DNA of 64,000 nt from Letharia columbiana (lineage: Eukaryota; Ascomycota; Lecanoromycetes; Lecanorales; Parmeliaceae): contig NW_023501093.1 in assembly GCF_014066305.1 (NCBI RefSeq), positions 186,001 through 250,000 on the forward strand, read 5' to 3'. The number at the start of each line of letters is the position of its first letter. Position 1 is the first letter of the stretch. The notes below the pieces were generated by a model. It did no database searches and was not told the origin of the DNA. It saw only the letters and a program-made list of their open reading frames with translations. Positions 11,072 to 23,267 of this stretch are shown here, in pieces. Position numbers and translations under genes: made by a program.

Positions 11072-12991
11072 GAAGAGACCTGGAGATCACGAGATATTTT
11101 TATTAATCCGAGCGCTGGGTGAGGAGCTCATGACTTCATGACTAAATGCCGGAGATTTTGATATATATGTGACGCTCAGTGGCAGCTTTACGTTATTGCT
11201 AAATAGCTTGCCGGCGTGTGCGATATAAGTGGGCCTAGAGTGTCAGAAAACAAAGCAGCTGTGAACAAATTGGTCAAAGTTGTGGCTTAGGGCACTCAAC
11301 AGTGTGCATCCACAACTCCATGTAATCGCCCCGAGCATCGTAGAGCCTCGCAGGTGCCAGATATGTAACTAATTTGCTTGATCCGTGCCCAGTTAACTCA
11401 TCGAAGCAAACCTCTCAAGTATCTCCAATCGAATTCTGTAGCTACCGTCGGTAAGGAACACAACATCATCAGCCTCCGTCAAGAAAACCTCGTTTGCTCC
11501 AGCTACGGCGCCTGTTAGAACTTGCTCTTGGATCAACTAGCAGAGAAGGAACTGGTAGCTCTGAAGTTAAACTCCGCCAGTTCCTCCTACAATAATATGC
11601 GTCCTGATGAGTATAATTGGAAAAGAAGACGATCGAGCGCGGGAAGATTTTAATTTGTGGCCGCGCTTGTTTCGGCTATGAGTAATATAGTACGGGAAGC
11701 GCGGCATTGCTTCCAAGTTCCAGTTTCCACTGTTTACTTTATGAACATTCCTCCACACAGACTGTGTTCTCAAGAATACAATCTAGTCTCCCTTTGCTCG
11801 TCACTATGCTTGATCCAAGATCGCGCCGAATCACACACGGAAGACCTGACCGTTTTCTCCTAAGCTTGGTGCCGGACGCTCGTAAACGATATTGAATTCT
11901 ACTCCATTGCAATCCGCTCCCGCGTACCTACCGGCAAACACCCAGTATTCTCTTTTTGTCCGCACGCTCTAGACGTCCACTACAATTCGCGCCGACATCG
12001 CCTTCTACTCTCTTCCTGTCCCCAACACATATACCTTCCTCACATTCTCTTGTCGGTGAAATGCATATGCTTGTGTCGCTGGGAGACGACATAGATTTGG
12101 CGCATTGAGGCTTATTGGCGGCTTTGCTAGATGAGGTGACGGGCTAAGGGAACATTGGAGGATGGGCACGGAACGGTGCTAGCCACTGGTGAAAGTCTAT
12201 TCGTCGGGCTAAGGGGGAAGCTATGAGATATTGACGAGATCCAGGCTGGGTGCGGAAGTTGTGAATGTAGGAGTAATGGTCACGTCTAGGATCCTTGAGA
12301 TATCCGGTATTGGGACTTGGGATTTGTCCATACGCTCCCTTCGATGTACATATGCATTCGGTACCTGAGTCTCGAAGCGACAGTCGGTTTGGATATATGT
12401 GATAGTAACCAAATGAACAAGAGCTTTGCTGAAACATCGACAAACGGGTTCTTGTGCCTTTCGCAACTGAAGTAGTCTGGCAAGCCTATTTATTAGAATA
12501 AGGAAATGGTGTACTCGCCCCGAAGTTTGTGTGATTTCAATTGAAGTGCTGAATATCCGTAGACATCCCGGAAAATAGTACATACGATCAGTCCGGCAGG
12601 CTGATTAGACTCAAGTCCTTTCACGATTCTCCCATCTCCCCCCAAAAACAAACACAGACGAAGAAGTTTCTCCCTTCGATTAAGATAGATAGATAAATAA
12701 TAAAGACACCTAGACCAAGTAACCGAAGCTATCAAAAAGGGTCTGCTAGTTTTATAAGGTCTCTGTTCACTGCTGCAGGATCATTTTGAGAGTTTGACTG
12801 TGGATTTTCAATTTTTGAAGATCTAGCGCGGCTATTGAGCCAATCAATAGGTTTCTATTCATTGGCAAGCGCTAGGGCTCTCCGAGCCGATGGTGGTGAA
12901 GAGGATCATCATTTGTTGCAAATAATTGCCCACCGAGTATAAAGTACAATTGTCCTTTTGCCACGTCCTTTCTTTTGCTCTGTTCCCCAAG
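11072..12991 (+). other. 1.9-kb intergenic stretch, no gene supported
   Basis: Only short overlapping ORFs on both strands without recognisable motifs or splice-linked continuity. The part around 11,930-12,060 is CT-rich, as in many fungal promoters. The last few hundred bases presumably hold the promoter of the complex I gene that follows. Confidence 0.6.
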
Positions 12992-15481
12992 ATGCTCCGT
13001 ACGCCATTTACCAGGTCTGCGGCTAGGCTAGGGAGGCATGCAAAATGGCAAGCTGGCGCGAGGAGTTTCAACGCCACAACGAGGAGGAAAGCGGAAGTGC
13101 AGCTCACAATTGATGGCAAACAGGTCTCCATAGAAGGTATTGGGTGATAGTAGCCTCATTTACGGCTACGGAACCGCTGACTTGAAGTGCAGCCGGCTCT
13201 GCTCTTATACAAGCATGCGAAAAGGCCGGCGTGGTTATACCGCGATACTGTTATCACGAAAAGCTCATGATTGCTGGGAATTGTCGTATGTGTCTAGTGG
13301 AAGTTGAAAGAGCACCGAAGCCTGTTGCATCATGCGCCTGGCCTGTACAGCCTGGTATGGTAGTCAAGACGGACTCGCCACTCACACATAAAGCAAGAGA
13401 AGGCGTGATGGAGTTTCTGCTCGCAAACCATCCACTGGACTGCCCGATCTGCGATCAAGGAGGCGAATGCGATCTACAGGATCAGTCAATGCGATATGGA
13501 GCCGATCGGGGGCGATTCCACGAGATGGGGGGCAAGCGCGCCGTCGAAGACAAGAACATGGGCCCTTTGATCAAGACTTCCATGAACAGGTGTATCCATT
13601 GCACGAGATGCATTCGGTTCGCAAATGATGTGGCAGGAGCACCAGAGCTCGGGTCAACGGGCAGAGGCAATGATATGCAGATTGGCACATATCTTGAAAC
13701 AGCTCTTGATTCGGAGATGTCAGGAAATGTCATCGACTTGTGCCCTGTTGGCGCCTTAACTTCCAAACCATACGCTTTCCGTGCACGGCCGTGGGAGTTG
13801 CAGCATTTTGAATCAGTGGACGTGCTTGATGCCTTGGGTTCAAATATCCGAATAGATGCAAGAGGGATGGAAGTCATGAGGATTATCCCCAGGCTCAACG
13901 ATGACATCAACGAGGAGTGGATCAACGACAAGACTCGATTTGCTTGCGATGGCTTGAAGACACAACGATTGACTACGCCTCTGATGCGGCGGGATGATAA
14001 ATTCATACCAGCATCATGGGAACAAGTTTTGACCGAGATTGGCAACGCCTACCAGCGCATATCTCCCAAAGAAAACGAGTTCAAGGCCATCACTGGCCAT
14101 CTCGTCGAAACGGAAACCTTGGTCGCCATGAAAGACCTGGCCAATAAATTAGGATCTGATAATCTTGCCCTCGACCAACCCTTCGGCAGCCAGCCCATCG
14201 CCCACGGAATCGACCTCCGCTCCTCCTATACCTTCAACAGTAAGATCTATGGTGTTGAAGAAGCCGATGCCATACTCCTTGTCGGCACCAATCCCCGCCA
14301 TGAAGCCGCCGGCCTTAATGCCCGCATTCGCAAGCAATGGCTACGTTCCGACCTCGAGATTGGCCTCGTCGGCGAGCCCTTCGAGAGTACCTTCAACTTT
14401 GATCACCTTGGCGCTAACGTGTCTGCCCTAAAGAAAGCACTCCAAGGTCCTTGGGGCAAAGTCCTACAGTCTGCCAAACGCCCTATGATCATTGTCGGTT
14501 CCTCGGCCGTGGAGCACCCAGACGCAAAAGCCATCTTCGAAACCGTCGGTTCCTTTGTCGATAAGAACGCCGCTAATTTCATCACCTCTGAGTGGCAAGG
14601 CTATAACGTACTCCAGCGCGTCGCCTCCCGCGCAGGGGCTTTCGAAGTCGGCTTCACGACGCCCTCTCCCACTGTCGCGAACACGGTACCTAAATTCATA
14701 TGGCTGCTTGGCGCAGATGAGATTTCTGAATCCGATATTCCCAAGGGCGCATTCGTAGTCTACCAAGGCCACCACGGCGACAGAGGCGCCCAGCTCGCCG
14801 ACGTTATACTCCCGGGGGCTGCGTACACAGAGAAGCACGGCACATACGTCAACACGGAAGGTCGTGTCCAAATGACCCGAGCCGCCACTTCAATGCCAGG
14901 AGCAGCGAGAGATGACTGGAAGATCCTACGGGCAGCGAGCGAGTACCTTGGGGCGCCGCTACCATATGATGATATAGAAGCTTTGAGGGATCGTATGGAA
15001 GAGATCAGTCCTGCGTTGAGACGTTACGATGTCGTAGAGGGGACTGGTATGCCCCAGCTTCAGAAAGTGCAGCTTGTAGATCAGAACAAGGGAGCCAAGG
15101 TAGAGAACAAACCATTTGCAAGTGTGATCAAGGATTTCTTCTTTACGGACGCGATCTCCAGAAGGTATGTTGGCGCCTGCCGATGGTCCTTGGCACGCTG
15201 CTCATTTGAATTGCTACAGTTCCCCAACAATGGCACGCTGCTCGGCAGCCAAAGCGACGGGTAATCCAAAGACCAACTTCATGGTATGTGCATGTCTGAA
15301 GGACTTTCTCTAGTTCGATGCCCCGCTTCGGGTCGGGTGGCTCTTTTCAACGTCTAGACTTGTCTTCAGGATTTGCCCTGAAGAAGTAATGCTGATCCTG
15401 ATATGTGCACAGGCCCCGGGTGAACCAAACTCACAGGTTGCGTACGGCACGCCACAGGTGGCGCATACGGCCTCGATGTAG
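12992..15481 (+). CDS. NDUFS1: NADH:ubiquinone oxidoreductase 75/78-kDa subunit, mitochondrial complex I
   Basis: Four exons (12992-13136, 13193-15164, 15220-15283, 15413-15481) give 749 aa, the usual size. The first 30 residues are Arg/Ser/Ala-rich with no acids, a matrix-targeting presequence. The [2Fe-2S] site is in PRYCYHEKLMIAGNCRMC and the following SCAWP. The HxxxCxxCxxxxxC cluster is in ANHPLDCPICDQGGEC. Two further 4Fe-4S motifs are CIHCTRC and LCPVGAL. The C-terminal molybdopterin-oxidoreductase-like domain follows. The protein is the electron entry arm of complex I. The last two exons encode SSPTMARCSAAK and APGEPNSQVAYG, conserved at fungal C-termini, which fixes both introns. It is convergent with the Byr4/Bfa1 gene. 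Confidence 0.97.
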
Positions 15482-15844
15482 ATAGATATATTTGAAATGC
15501 AAAATGAGACATGCAGAATAGCGACGGGGAACTGCAAAGGTCGAATAACAAAGCGTTAGTTCTCCAAAGGATTCGGCGAAGGGGAGTCGGCGGTAACATG
15601 AGGCTGTACATACCCTTCAATTCATGAACCACTTCATTACTTCATCATTCCAGAAACTTCGATGAAGAACAATGTGGTTTTCATTGAGCTAGGGGGCTAT
15701 GCAGATAGATGCTGCTGCATCTGCATCGGCGTTGAACTCAAAACAACACGCCTTGAAACACCATTGCTACTTCTCGCGGATAAATCTTTATGCAAATGCT
15801 CAGTAGTCACGCCATGCTACAACAACCCTTCTCCTCTTCCATGT

Positions 15845-18800
15845 TCACAGTGTTTCTACTTTTCCGCGAATAGCCCATCTCCAACCTCCTCTCCCCATCC
15901 CTTCATCTCTCACAACTCCCTCCCCAACCCATCCATCTACTTTGCTCTTCCATCTCTCTTCCTCCGCTTTCTGCCTTCTCACGAATTCAGGTCCGACATC
16001 AAATTCCTCACCTACAAGCCACTCATCCTCTACCAATGAACTCCCTTTGGCGGCAGCTGTGCCACCGAGGCTATCATCGTTGCCTTGTCCAGTCGTGCTC
16101 TTCGCCTTGATACCGTCATCGAGATCGTCCAAGCCAGCGAAAGGGTCATCGTCGTCATCAAGGGTGTCAGGAGACATGGGATTAGAGCTACTCCCATGCC
16201 TCAGCTCGCCATGCTGAGGCGCCATCTTGAGCCAGCACATGCGCTGCGGGTCAAAGACCATGCCGCCGCTCATCTGTACGCCTTTGGTGGCACCTACGTT
16301 GGCAATAAGTGCCGGTGCCGCTTTGCTACCTCCCGGCGATTTAGGACTAGCTAGCGCGGTCGGCTGTGGAATTGGCACTTCAAAAGGCGCGAGAGCGTTC
16401 TCGTTGCCCTCCCAGCGGAAGAGAATAGGGTTCCAAGACATGCCCTTCAGCGTCTTTGCGGTGTTTACACCCTCTCCCATTGGCTTGATAAGACGAGGCT
16501 TTTGGGGCAGACCTTTCGTACGCTTCTTCAAATGATGGACACTCGGAGACGTAAGAGCCTTGGCGTTGGTGACAGTATTCGTATGCGCTTTCCAGTTTGT
16601 GCTTATTGAGGTGAGAGGCCCGTTCTCGCGGACAGTAGGGAGAGATGGCGTCGTATGCAGAGTAGCACCGACTGACCCGATGCGCTGTTCTCGAGCAAGA
16701 CGAGACGCATTGGTGTCGCGGGCGAAGCTAGGAACATGGCCATGCCTTAGAGGGCTAAGAGGCGTCGACGGTGCGGCAGGAGGTGGTAGCTCATTGAGTG
16801 ATGTAGTGGAAGCGTTGTGTGACTGGAGGCCAATTTTGCTTCGCATTTGAACGGACTTTGGCGCACCGCGTGAGATCGGTTGTTTCATGAATTTGGACTC
16901 TGTTGAAGCCGAAGTAGGAAGGTCGTCAAAGGCATCAAGCTCGTTTCCATCGCCAAAGGCTCGGCGCCGAGTTGGTTTAGTAACTATCCGCTTGGACGCA
17001 GCTTCTCGAATCAATGACTCTGGGGCATGGTCTCGGCGACCGGTTGGAGTGATAGGACGGTGATGTGCATTGGAAAGCCGAGATATCGGTCGATTAACTG
17101 GGCCGTTATCGTTTGAGTCTGAAGAGGTAGGGCGATTGAAGTGCCTCGAAGACTTTATGCTTATATGGTGAGATTGTGCTTGAGACGTTCCAGCGGGCAA
17201 GAATGGGACAGGTGGCCTCCTTGAATTGGCGAGACTCGACTCAGCGCCTGACCGATCGACGGGTGTCTTAGGTCTGGACGGCAGACCTTGACGGCCGCTG
17301 TAATCTCCTCCACGAGATGGAGGCCTCTGATACGATGTTTGGGTGCGAGCTGGCGAAGGCTGATTCCTCATCACGGGCGCTGATCGCTTGGACTTCAGGA
17401 ACTGCGCAGGATGTGTCGTAGCCTCAGACCTCAGCGCGTCGCGTGACGATTTAGTGTTCAGTCCACGGCGGACCGGAGTAGATGGTGCTGCGGTCTGGGA
17501 GGAAGATGGGGTAGCAGGAGTTGGAATGGCTGAGATTGACGAATGTGCAGAATGGCCTCCCATGCGTGATCCTGGCCGGCGATAATGTGGTATGGGGCCT
17601 CCACTCTCGGAAACAGGCTCCAGTGTGGAGCGAGACCTACTTTGGGGCAGAGGCTTTGGAATCTTGCTTACGCCAGGCTCGAGCTTATTGGTGAATGTGA
17701 GAGTCATTGCAGCTCGTCTTGCTGGACTGGTCTGTCGTACTGTCTTGTGCTTGACGTTTCGATTGAGAGTAAGCTTCCCAGAATCGAAAACATCCCCGTC
17801 GCCAATCTCAATGCCAGAGAAGAAATCATCCTTCGCTGAAACAGCTTTTTTGACCGGCTCAACTGGCTGCTTCTGGGAGATGAGATCTGCAGGATCGGGC
17901 GATATATTATCAAGACGCTTCTTGAGTGCCTCATCGAATTTGAACGGTCCGTCCGGGAGAATTAGGCCCTCCAAGCCTTCGTCTTCGCTCTCGCCCGTCA
18001 AACAGCTTGAGGCACTAGGACTGAAAGCGGAGATCGATGAGCTTGGATTCGATCTTACATCTCTCCTCGTGCCACCAAACCTCGTGCCTAAGCTACCTTC
18101 AGCCCATTCCATGTCCAAATCGTCATTAAGCTGGGATACTGGAGTCTTGGGCGCTTCTTTTCTGGCTGACAGCCTGAGAGGCTGCCCGTCCATAGGTAGC
18201 TCCAAATCATCTTCGATGTTTTCAACCTCATCATTGAATTTCGTTGAAGGAGGTATGAAGTTGACCGGCTTCTGTGGTAATCTATTTTTGGCAATTTTGA
18301 TTGTGGGCACATCTCCAAAGAAGTCATCATCGTCGTCGTCGTCACGGAAGTTATCCAGGGAAGAGTTCCCAGTCTTGGTCTTAATAGCAAAAGCGGTTCG
18401 TTCTTTGAATGTCATGCTGGATTGAGGCTTCAACGGACTCGGTGACGATGGGAACTCTGCACTGAATTGCCTCAGTGCATCTGGGAAATCCTTCGCGTCG
18501 TTCTTCTTCAGTTGGAGGCCGCCTTCTTGAGCTTTGGGCAACTCAATGTCTTCACCCCAATCATCTCCCCCCAAGACCCTTTTCAACCGCCGACCTCCTA
18601 GTCTCTTGATTGTACCGCCAAGAAGCGCAGAGGAAGGGACATTGGTGGGTATTGGAATACCAGCAGTCTTTGCGGCATTGATAGCCTCTGTAGTTGACTT
18701 CTCATCATCGGTCGGAAGCAGGACCTGCCAATCCTCGTCTCCTCCACCTATTGATTCTCTATCTGAGCGTGTCGACATACGCGATGAAGTGCTGTCCCGA

Positions 18801-18946
18801 AAGTGAGAAGCCTGGGCGGAGCCAATTGTGGTGCTAGATGCATTGCGGAATTGAAGTTCATCGATGCCTTGGAGATCGTCATCATCATCCCAGCACTCCA
18901 TAGTGTCCTCTACTGGCTGCCTCGGCTTCAAAGTCAATGGCTCCAT
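15845..18946 (-). CDS. BYR4: Byr4/Bfa1, scaffold half of the two-component GAP of the septation initiation/mitotic exit network
   Basis: One uninterrupted ORF of 1,033 codons. Most of the protein is polar and disordered, with an acidic run (residues about 195-205, DDDDDDDFFGD), many SP/TP sites and basic patches. The diagnostic pair of Byr4/Bfa1 repeats lies at the C-terminal end: KGMSWNPILFRWEGN and, about 45 residues later, GGMVFDPQRMCWLKM. In fission and budding yeast this protein joins the TBC GAP Cdc16/Bub2 at the spindle pole body and holds the GTPase Spg1/Tem1 inactive until anaphase; in moulds it controls septation. The start at 18946 is the first ATG after an in-frame stop region and begins MEPLTLKPRQP. 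It is divergent from the XRCC4-like gene across 586 bp. The lack of introns in a gene this long is notable against its neighbours. Confidence 0.9.
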   Translation of the reverse strand: MEPLTLKPRQPVEDTMECWDDDDDLQGIDELQFRNASSTTIGSAQASHFRDSTSSRMSTRSDRESIGGGDEDWQVLLPTDDEKSTTEAINAAKTAGIPIPTNVPSSALLGGTIKRLGGRRLKRVLGGDDWGEDIELPKAQEGGLQLKKNDAKDFPDALRQFSAEFPSSPSPLKPQSSMTFKERTAFAIKTKTGNSSLDNFRDDDDDDDFFGDVPTIKIAKNRLPQKPVNFIPPSTKFNDEVENIEDDLELPMDGQPLRLSARKEAPKTPVSQLNDDLDMEWAEGSLGTRFGGTRRDVRSNPSSSISAFSPSASSCLTGESEDEGLEGLILPDGPFKFDEALKKRLDNISPDPADLISQKQPVEPVKKAVSAKDDFFSGIEIGDGDVFDSGKLTLNRNVKHKTVRQTSPARRAAMTLTFTNKLEPGVSKIPKPLPQSRSRSTLEPVSESGGPIPHYRRPGSRMGGHSAHSSISAIPTPATPSSSQTAAPSTPVRRGLNTKSSRDALRSEATTHPAQFLKSKRSAPVMRNQPSPARTQTSYQRPPSRGGDYSGRQGLPSRPKTPVDRSGAESSLANSRRPPVPFLPAGTSQAQSHHISIKSSRHFNRPTSSDSNDNGPVNRPISRLSNAHHRPITPTGRRDHAPESLIREAASKRIVTKPTRRRAFGDGNELDAFDDLPTSASTESKFMKQPISRGAPKSVQMRSKIGLQSHNASTTSLNELPPPAAPSTPLSPLRHGHVPSFARDTNASRLAREQRIGSVGATLHTTPSLPTVRENGPLTSISTNWKAHTNTVTNAKALTSPSVHHLKKRTKGLPQKPRLIKPMGEGVNTAKTLKGMSWNPILFRWEGNENALAPFEVPIPQPTALASPKSPGGSKAAPALIANVGATKGVQMSGGMVFDPQRMCWLKMAPQHGELRHGSSSNPMSPDTLDDDDDPFAGLDDLDDGIKAKSTTGQGNDDSLGGTAAAKGSSLVEDEWLVGEEFDVGPEFVRRQKAEEERWKSKVDGWVGEGVVRDEGMGRGGWRWAIRGKVETL

Positions 18947-19532
18947 GTTATCGTAACCCTATTGAACTCGGTGTTACTTGAGGTGGGGGGACCTCAGTTG
19001 TAGTCCGTCCACGTTGGATATGAATGAACTTGCGTAGAAAGGAAAGTCGTTAGTTGTGCCGTCTAGAACCCTGAGCTCATGTTTGATGCAAATGATGTAC
19101 TAAAATACTGCTGGCCGTCCAATTTTGCCCGGTATTTGTGGAATCTCGAGGTGAGGTGGGTGTTGTAAGGAGGCACCCCCTGACCCTTGGAAAGGGCAGG
19201 AACTGCAACGATGAGCTGCGGACAAATGATCTCCGAAGCTGGTCTTCAATAACAATCACTGTATATTAGGAAGAAGCGGTAAGCTTGAGGGTCGAGGGCT
19301 GTGAGACGTGTCAGAAGAGGCTGGTATGCATCAATAAGGCGACCGAGCCGGCCTTCCACTTTCTGTAAGGCTTAGCGCCTTGGCATCTCGCTAGCGGGCG
19401 CGGGTATTAAGTAAACAGGAAGGAGGAGAGGCAGAAAAGCTTCAGAAATGCAGCCACTCGGTTGTGATTTACTGCCACTTAGTTGCTTAAATACTCATCT
19501 CGTTCTCTTCGAATACCACAACCTTGCTCTTC

Positions 19533-20694
19533 ATGGCCACCGAGCACATTCTTTATCTCCTCCGCTCGGACAGTGATGGGGACCATGTGCTAATCAATGT
19601 CTCGTCCGAGGGACCTTCTCCCTTAGATCTGAAGCTGCTGGCAACAGAGGGAGAGAGTCCATACATAGCTACGAGTGAGTTCAGACCCTACATGTCCTAA
19701 GCGAACGCTGACCACTGATAAAGTAAGGCAGTCTCGAATTTCCAAGCTCCGGGATAAGAAGAATCAATTAAGTGACGACCAATGGGAGAACGTGTTGCAT
19801 TCAACCCTTCTTCAGCGCCGGATTCAAGGATCAGAAGCGAGCACTCTCGAAAAGCTCGAAGTCCATGCAACTCTTACTGGCGACCAACTCTCGATAATTT
19901 TCCGCAACAACTTTTCCGGTATCACTCAAAAGCTAGGCGAAGTAGCCTTCAAGAAAGATGAGAATCAGGAGCTAGATATAACACGGTGGACAGGAACGGC
20001 GGTGGAAAGATCTTATCGATTGGACAGAGAAGTCAGAGACCTGGCTTCAAAATATGACGAGCAAAGCAAGAAGATGGAAAAGCTCAACAATCAGCTCGAG
20101 GATTTGATCAAAGCCAAGAAAGAACATGAGGATTCTCTTCTACAAACTTTCAGAGAGCTACTTAACACCAAGAAGCTAAAGATCAGAGACCAACAACGAA
20201 CTTTGGCTAGTGCCAAGTTCGATCCCAAACAAGCAGCGCAACTCCAAAACGCTCGCTCAACCTCGAAACGTCGCGCAGCGACCGCTTCTCGGGCCGGGAA
20301 GCGAAAAGCAATGAGTGGCCACGGAGCCTCCGACTCGTCAGAAGAAAGCGGGTTTAAAGCGCAGGCTTCCAAGCCAAAGCCAGAGAGTGACGTGTCGGAA
20401 CAGATGAATACACCTGAACAGTCTGATCAAGATGTGACTGAAGATGAAAGTGGTGATGACCCAGATTCTGCTCCTCAGGCAGCCAGACTGCCTGAAAAGA
20501 GTAAGGCCGCTACTGGAGCGAAAGGAGCTATTGGTGAGGAAATGCAATTAGATACCCTTCCGCCAATGAGGGACCTGCCGTTCGGAGAAGGCGGGAGGCG
20601 GGAGCAGGTGAAGCGGCCAGTTACAGAGGATAAGTTGACGCTCACTCAAGAGGCCGGGAATGAGGGTGAGGAAACGGATGATGACGAATTATGA
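19533..20694 (+). CDS. XRCC4/Lif1-like non-homologous end-joining factor
   Basis: Two exons (19533-19674, 19724-20694) give 370 aa. The head starts MATEHILYLLRSDSDGDHVL and has the XRCC4-typical helix-turn around KKNQLSDDQWENVLHSTLL. A long coiled coil spans about residues 140-205 (LDREVRDLASKYDEQ onwards). The tail is Lys/Glu/Ser-rich with acidic patches, likely phosphorylated. XRCC4/Lif1 binds DNA ligase IV through the coiled coil and bridges DNA ends with XLF/Nej1. The 49-bp intron (GTGAGT to AAAG) joins ATA to RQSRISKL. Sequence conservation in this family is low, so the assignment rests on architecture plus the head-domain residues. It is convergent with the KDEL receptor gene. Confidence 0.8.
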
Positions 20695-20942
20695 ATTATG
20701 GGCATGACATGTTTTGATGTGTCGTACTATTGAGTTACAGTTGTCCATGCTCGAAAAGTGCCCATGAATTCGATTGTCTATCGAAAATCCTCAAGCATCA
20801 AGCTTGCGTGACGGGGTATCAATGAAGGTGCCCAACAAGGCTTTTACCGTGAAGAGCTCCCACTATGCATACATTCTATTAGCTTACAGACATCATTGCC
20901 ACGGGTTTTTTCGGTGATGAGCATCCTGCAATCCCGAATTTC

Positions 20943-21879
20943 TTATACAGGCAAATTGAACTTCTTTCCTTGCAGCACTCTACGCCCAGATGTCAGTCCC
21001 ACTCCATGGCATGCTCCACGGCTCGAGAAGCACTCACTTGGTGTAATAAATCCAGAAGAAATCCGAATACAGCACGGTCTGCACGAGCCCCGCCACCCAA
21101 GCTATTTGGTCCACGTATCCCTCCGCAAAGTACCTGTAGAGCCAGTTGGGAATATATAACGCCCTATACAGGCCCAATGCAAAGAGATAGTGCGTGGTTA
21201 TGGTTTCGGCTTCACCAGTTCGCTGAAGCATAAATAGTTGGGGGAGAATTGCGACAGATTCGAGCCAGATGGAAAATGACCAAAGGATCTTCATTTGGAC
21301 AAAAGCTTTAGCATCACCACTAATAAACTGTGGAGCAAAGAGGGAAACCGACTTCTGTAATTTGATAGCGATACGGAAACAGGACTGCGAGGACTGCGCT
21401 GCCACCAAGTAGATATTGAACCTTGAAAGTATCGATATTAAGGTCATGAGTAGGTTTGTAGTCGTTGAGCATTAGGTAGATGGTGTAGGATTGTGAGGCC
21501 AGGAAAAGGAGTTTAAAGGTAGTATTGTAGACCGAGCCGGTAGTAAAGGTCCAGAATATGTCTGTTGGAGGGCAGTGAGCTTGAAAGACTAGGCAGATTT
21601 ACGAGGAGAAATGCTTACCTAGGTAGCGGGTTGCGTAGACAATCAGATAAAGTGCTTGCGATTTGAATGATATGCCTGAGCAGCTCTGTTGTGGGCGATT
21701 AGCAAGGGGCTTTGGGAACGAGGCTACAGGGAGCGCACGTGTGAGGATTTCATCTTCTGTAGGAGTATCAGGATGGATACGAGATGAGAGAGATCCGCTA
21801 GACGATGTTAACACTCATCGCAGCCATGATAGAGCTCAACGCTTTTGCGCTTCATACCAAGTATACGGAAAATATTCAT
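20943..21879 (-). CDS. ERD2: ER lumen protein-retaining receptor (KDEL/HDEL receptor)
   Basis: Six exons: 21879-21858, 21797-21739, 21685-21619, 21561-21353, 21288-21038 and 20979-20943 (214 aa, the family length). It starts MNIFRIL, continues [34 protein letters not shown] and [19 protein letters not shown], and ends GKKFNLPV. Seven membrane segments fit the SWEET-like fold. It retrieves escaped HDEL-bearing chaperones from Golgi to ER by pH-dependent binding. Intron 4 uses the weak donor GTCGGT; no other donor keeps the conserved Glu joined to ILWSF. The first exon codes for seven residues only. The gene lies just upstream (within about 400 bp) of the AT-rich transposon island, with its promoter facing it. 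Confidence 0.93.
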
Positions 21880-22260
21880 CGTTGCGGTGGAGGCTGGCTT
21901 AGGCCCAGCAAACCTTGAGAAAAAGAGGTGCGGCGTCAAAATGTTCTGAGAAGAGGAACAGTCTATTTGGAAGAGTTTACAGTCTAATTGGTAATTTTTG
22001 GCTGAAGATTATCGAGTACGTAGTGACCGCTGACAGCTGTCAAGGACACGAGATCCGAGAATGAAATGCCTTGCGCGACGAGACTTTTCGACTGCCGTAC
22101 CGTCCGCTGGTAGAGTAGACTGCAGTGAATGCCAAGGCCTTAGCTCGCTTGAATCAATCAACCTTTTGCCTTCTTTCTGATGTGGAATCCTTGAAAACAT
22201 AGCTTGAACTTTCGCACAACGCTCATGCTATATTATTGAGCTATAGAAAGTAGATACACG
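21880..22260. other. Promoter side of ERD2 up to the island edge
   Basis: Mixed-composition intergenic DNA with no ORF of note. Base composition drops sharply in G+C from about 22,200-22,260 onward, which marks the left edge of the transposon island. Confidence 0.5.
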
Positions 22261-22992
22261 TATTTAAAGCACTTAGTAAGATCAGTACCTCTTCAATTAA
22301 CTTTAGAGAACGCTTATACCCCTATAACTATGTCGAATAAGGCTAGCTAGCCTTAATAAAACTATAATAGCTATAATTTTAAGGAGCACGTATTTATGCT
22401 AAAGTTGTCGATGAATATTATATTGAAAATAATAGACGAAGGTTAGAAATTATTAATAAATGAAGTAGCTATTATTTTTAGAGCGGCGATAGTATTTATA
22501 AAAAGGGCGAACGATAAATTTAAAATTTAGATAGTCTTAAACGAAGTATATAAACTAGTTATTAATTTAAGTAATCGAGATAATAATATAGAGGAAAAGA
22601 TTATGTATATTAAGTACTAGGTAACTAGTTTAAAAAGTAATATATCGACGATTAGCTACGTTAGCGTACTAGGCCGATTCTTAATATTCTTCTTTATTAT
22701 CGAAGGAATTCTTATTATACTATTAATAATATCGAAATAAGATTAAGTATTATATAATAAGCTAAACGAGATTATTATAAAGCTATAAGACGAGATAATA
22801 AGTAAAGTATTAGAGGAGAAGACATTAAGCGAGATAATTACGATAATTAATAAATATATAAAGAATATAAATATTATAAGAAAATCTATTAGAATGGCTA
22901 GAAGGCTAGCGAGTAATAATATATACATTATAGCTATAAATGAGAAGAAGGCGAATAGACTAAGAAAAAGTAAGAATTAGACTCTAAAGATA

Positions 22993-23267
22993 TATTAGGC
23001 CTAATGCGTTATAGGCCTTGGCGCTGCTTACGCCAAGGCGCCGACATCGTATATTCTACGTTAGGGTCCCTTTTAGGGTCTAGTTTTAATAATATATCTT
23101 ATATGCCTAGGGGCTTAGCGGATATAGATCTACTTCGTATACCTCGAAGTTTTAATATTTCTTAGAAATTAGTTCTACTATTAAATATATTATTAAATTC
23201 TATAATAATACTACGTTTTTTATAGTTTATATCCGCTAGCTAATCGCTAATAAACTACGCTTTTATA
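22993..23267 (+). repeat. 5' LTR of the nested Ty3/gypsy element
   Basis: 275 bp, matched along its full length by the copy at 29,838-30,112 apart from many C/T and G/A differences. It starts TATTAGGCC (RIP form of TGTTAG) and ends CTTTTATA (RIP form of a CA end). The five bases before it, AGATA at 22,988-22,992, recur directly after the 3' LTR. A perfect 9-bp hairpin (GCCTTGGCG / CGCCAAGGC, 23,015-23,039) is intact here but destroyed in the 3' copy. Confidence 0.92.

Noticed and set aside
17592..18425. 277-codon plus-strand ORF
   Set aside because: It lies entirely opposite the Byr4/Bfa1 coding region and mirrors its codon bias.
22743..22928. Ile/Leu-rich minus-strand ORF in the island
   Set aside because: It is opposite the LINE ORF1 helical region and is a composition artefact.
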